This document shows positions 62,338 to 64,000 of a stretch of 64,000 nt of DNA, piece after piece (the stretch's first letter is position 1; each line of letters opens with the position of its first letter). The DNA is taken from the NCBI GenBank assembly GCA_023407175.1, contig JAEYMU010000009.1, positions 1 through 64,000 on the forward strand. The letters run 5' to 3'. The notes under the pieces were generated by a model. The model saw only the letters and a list, made by a program, of their open reading frames with translations, had not been told where the DNA came from and ran no database searches. The position numbers and the translations under genes are program-made. Source of the stretch: Bacillota bacterium. GTDB taxonomy: Bacteria; Bacillota_A; Clostridia; Lachnospirales; Lachnospiraceae.

Positions 62338-62634
62338 CTAAATTAATCCGAGTTCGATAAGTGACAGCCGATAATCTGCCTCAATCTCTAATTCAACTTG
62401 CTGCCGAATAATCTCCAGCATCTTCCGTGAAATAGCTTCAACACTTTTAATTTTTTTTGTATGCCGGAGCATGTTACCATCAGAACTGATATATCCTACA
62501 ATTACATCAAAAAGTTGTAGATCAATATCCTCATCCAAAAAAACTACACGTTCACCGGATAGTGGTTCCTGGCTCTTTTCCCCCGTAAGTTTATAGATGT
62601 TGTCACTTACTATTTCATAACGATAATAAAGCAT
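62338..62634 (-). CDS. Phage-region protein of unknown function
   Basis: The 98-residue protein is hydrophilic, with no recognisable domain; it begins MLYYRYEIVSDNIYKLTGEKS and ends with a helical DYRLSLIELGLI. AGGAG precedes the ATG. It lies between the tail-protein end and a 48-residue gene, on the same strand, and is best described as a tail-region hypothetical. Confidence 0.68.
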   Translation of the reverse strand: MLYYRYEIVSDNIYKLTGEKSQEPLSGERVVFLDEDIDLQLFDVIVGYISSDGNMLRHTKKIKSVEAISRKMLEIIRQQVELEIEADYRLSLIELGLI

Positions 62635-62653
62635 TATAATCTCCTTTCTGTAA

Positions 62654-64000
62654 TTAGCCTGGTATAAGAGCCGTATTAGATATAGATACCGTTGTACGTG
62701 TGCTTATTAATGCTACTGTTACTGTGGTACCACTTATTGCAACAGAATAATATCCATCGGTGGTGTTTAAAAAACCCAACATGCGTGTTCCATCTGCACT
62801 AAATGATAACCCATAATAATAAGCAATCGTGCCAGATAAAGTATATTCAGAGAGTGTCGATATTTGAATAACTTTAGGTGACGTTGTAGCCCCGCAAAAT
62901 GCATAACCACCAGGATGTATGGCTATAGCGCCAGTATAAGCATAACCTATATTTAAATCTGTACAACTACTAAGATTATCTGCGGGATTAATAATATATC
63001 TGCGCAAGTAATAGGCGTTTGTTATAGTATTTGCATATAACAGTAAAAAGTAATTATCATCATAACTGAATATAGAATTAATGTAAAAAAGAGTTGATGG
63101 GGATGTTGCTGAAAATCCTAATCCAGTATAATATACTCCTGATTTAAGGTAATGGTATGTATGGTAGACATTGCCGTTAATTGCATGTAACATAACAAAA
63201 TAAGCTCCACTATAACTCACTGCGTCTACACCTGGGATAATGTAGCCATTACTGCCGCCATATATAGTCGGTGTAACATACTCTACTACAAAGCTTGTTC
63301 CATTATTTATATATGTTACACAGAAATAATAAACGCTACTCGAGACATTATAGCCATAAGGTACTATTAGTCGTTTACTATCAGGTGATATAGCAGCATA
63401 ACCAATATTTCCAGTGTAAGACCCATTTACATATGTGGATGGAATTACAAAATATGATGCAAATATGTCCCCTGAACGTTTATAAACTGTATTGGAATTC
63501 ATTAAATATGTACCATCTCTACTAATTAAATTTCTCGAAGTGTTATAGGGCAGTGTTAATGTCGTGTTAAGCGTAAATGTATCACCGGCTCTGTTATAGA
63601 TATATGTACTATTAGAACCCCCAGAAGTGCCGAATGTTATAGCATAAGTTCCAGTTTGTGACAATAATACCCATGAACTCCCGTTATACATATAAGCTGT
63701 TTCAATATTAAGTATCCCGCCAACTTTGCTGTATGCTATAGGACTATGTAATTTTATTAATGTTGTAACTCCAGATGACAAACTGCTAACTGTCCAATCT
63801 GTAGTGTTATCAGTATTATCTGCGACACTAAAACCTATCGCATTGCCTCCAGCAGTTAATGATTTACTATGTGTCACTGACATTTGCCTTAAAGCCAAGT
63901 TTCCTACCACAAGCATCAACGTACCATCTGCTTCGCCAGCATTTACCGCCTCCAAAATTTTTACTGTAGTAATAGACGATGCTAATGTTGATGATTTCAC
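62654..64000 (-). CDS. Phage tail or receptor-binding protein, C-terminal part (truncated by window)
   Basis: The reading frame runs off the right end of the window, so its start is missing; a GTG at 63998-64000 is not evidence of a true start. The 448 residues seen are rich in Ser, Thr, Tyr and Gly, with repeating strands such as LISRDGTYLMNSNTVYKRSGD, AAISPDSKRLIVPYG and LSFSADGTRMLGFLNT, which suggest a beta-propeller or beta-rich fibre. Position before the lysis genes fits a tail fibre or baseplate protein. Base composition is more AT-rich than the core genes. Confidence 0.65.
   Translation of the reverse strand: MKSSTLASSITTVKILEAVNAGEADGTLMLVVGNLALRQMSVTHSKSLTAGGNAIGFSVADNTDNTTDWTVSSLSSGVTTLIKLHSPIAYSKVGGILNIETAYMYNGSSWVLLSQTGTYAITFGTSGGSNSTYIYNRAGDTFTLNTTLTLPYNTSRNLISRDGTYLMNSNTVYKRSGDIFASYFVIPSTYVNGSYTGNIGYAAISPDSKRLIVPYGYNVSSSVYYFCVTYINNGTSFVVEYVTPTIYGGSNGYIIPGVDAVSYSGAYFVMLHAINGNVYHTYHYLKSGVYYTGLGFSATSPSTLFYINSIFSYDDNYFLLLYANTITNAYYLRRYIINPADNLSSCTDLNIGYAYTGAIAIHPGGYAFCGATTSPKVIQISTLSEYTLSGTIAYYYGLSFSADGTRMLGFLNTTDGYYSVAISGTTVTVALISTRTTVSISNTALIPG

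Overview
This window is a chromosomal segment of a low-to-mid GC Gram-positive anaerobe, most likely a member of the Lachnospiraceae (Clostridium cluster XIVa). The evidence is the consensus Shine-Dalgarno sites (AGGAGG-type) before nearly every gene, TTGACA-N17-TATAAT promoters, frequent TTG/GTG starts, T-box, FMN and THF riboswitches on amino-acid and vitamin genes, a Bacillus-like hpf-secA-prfB order, an mbl-flgF-flgG gene row, and a probable PPi-dependent phosphofructokinase. Most genes lie on the minus strand. Species cannot be fixed from sequence reading alone.

Layout. 1-700: two tRNA-Ser genes. 0.7-6.6 kb (minus): ispD and tsaD, ribonuclease Z, then rimI-tsaB-tsaE, so the TsaD, TsaB and TsaE parts of t6A tRNA modification are all present. 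6.7-7.6 kb: ribU with its FMN riboswitch. 7.7-10.9 kb: a YdcF-like protein and tex. 11-14.1 kb: a threonine-pathway operon (UPF0735/ThrR-like ACT protein, homoserine dehydrogenase, and an ApgM-family protein that may replace homoserine kinase). 14.4-20 kb: VOC protein, cheW, prfB with an intact programmed +1 frameshift, secA, hpf. 20-23.6 kb: an AT-rich gap with three perfect DnaA boxes, a PilZ protein, a secreted SH3-NlpC/P60 hydrolase and trxB. 24-32 kb: methyltransferase, acyl-ACP thioesterase, cvfB, yvyF-comF, a nucleotidyltransferase, polysaccharide deacetylase and recD2. 32-35 kb: flgJ-like, flgG, flgF and mbl, read from a promoter that overlaps a palindrome. 36-38 kb: ECF sigma factor with anti-sigma partner. 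38-42.9 kb: the str operon (rpsL, rpsG, fusA, tuf). 43-48 kb: folD, fchA and small enzymes. 48-52.7 kb: a WYL regulator, a secreted GH29 fucosidase, and a lone trpB2 under a tryptophan T-box. 53-58 kb: MFS transporter, primary sigma factor rpoD with plsC, and a secreted SH3-SleB hydrolase. 58-60.5 kb: PPi-type phosphofructokinase, and folT with a THF riboswitch. 60.6-64 kb: the lysis end of a prophage or phage-tail-like element (endolysin, holin, small proteins and the end of a tail/receptor-binding protein).

The least ordinary content is between genes. At least four kinds of palindromic repeat are present. One is a pair of roughly 150-bp elements (14.8 kb and 47.9 kb) with matching terminal inverted repeats, a conserved GGAGCG-rich core and flanking direct repeats, as expected of a mobile miniature element. 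Another is a pair of two-hairpin units (4.2 kb and 20.7 kb), one of which supplies the stop codon of the PilZ gene. There is also a row of perfect hairpins at 35.2-35.5 kb and a 200-bp inverted-repeat element at 42.9-43.1 kb. Two regulatory designs stand out: mutually exclusive hairpins that could hide the trpB2 ribosome-binding site downstream of its T-box, and a hairpin at the predicted 5' end of the str operon transcript.
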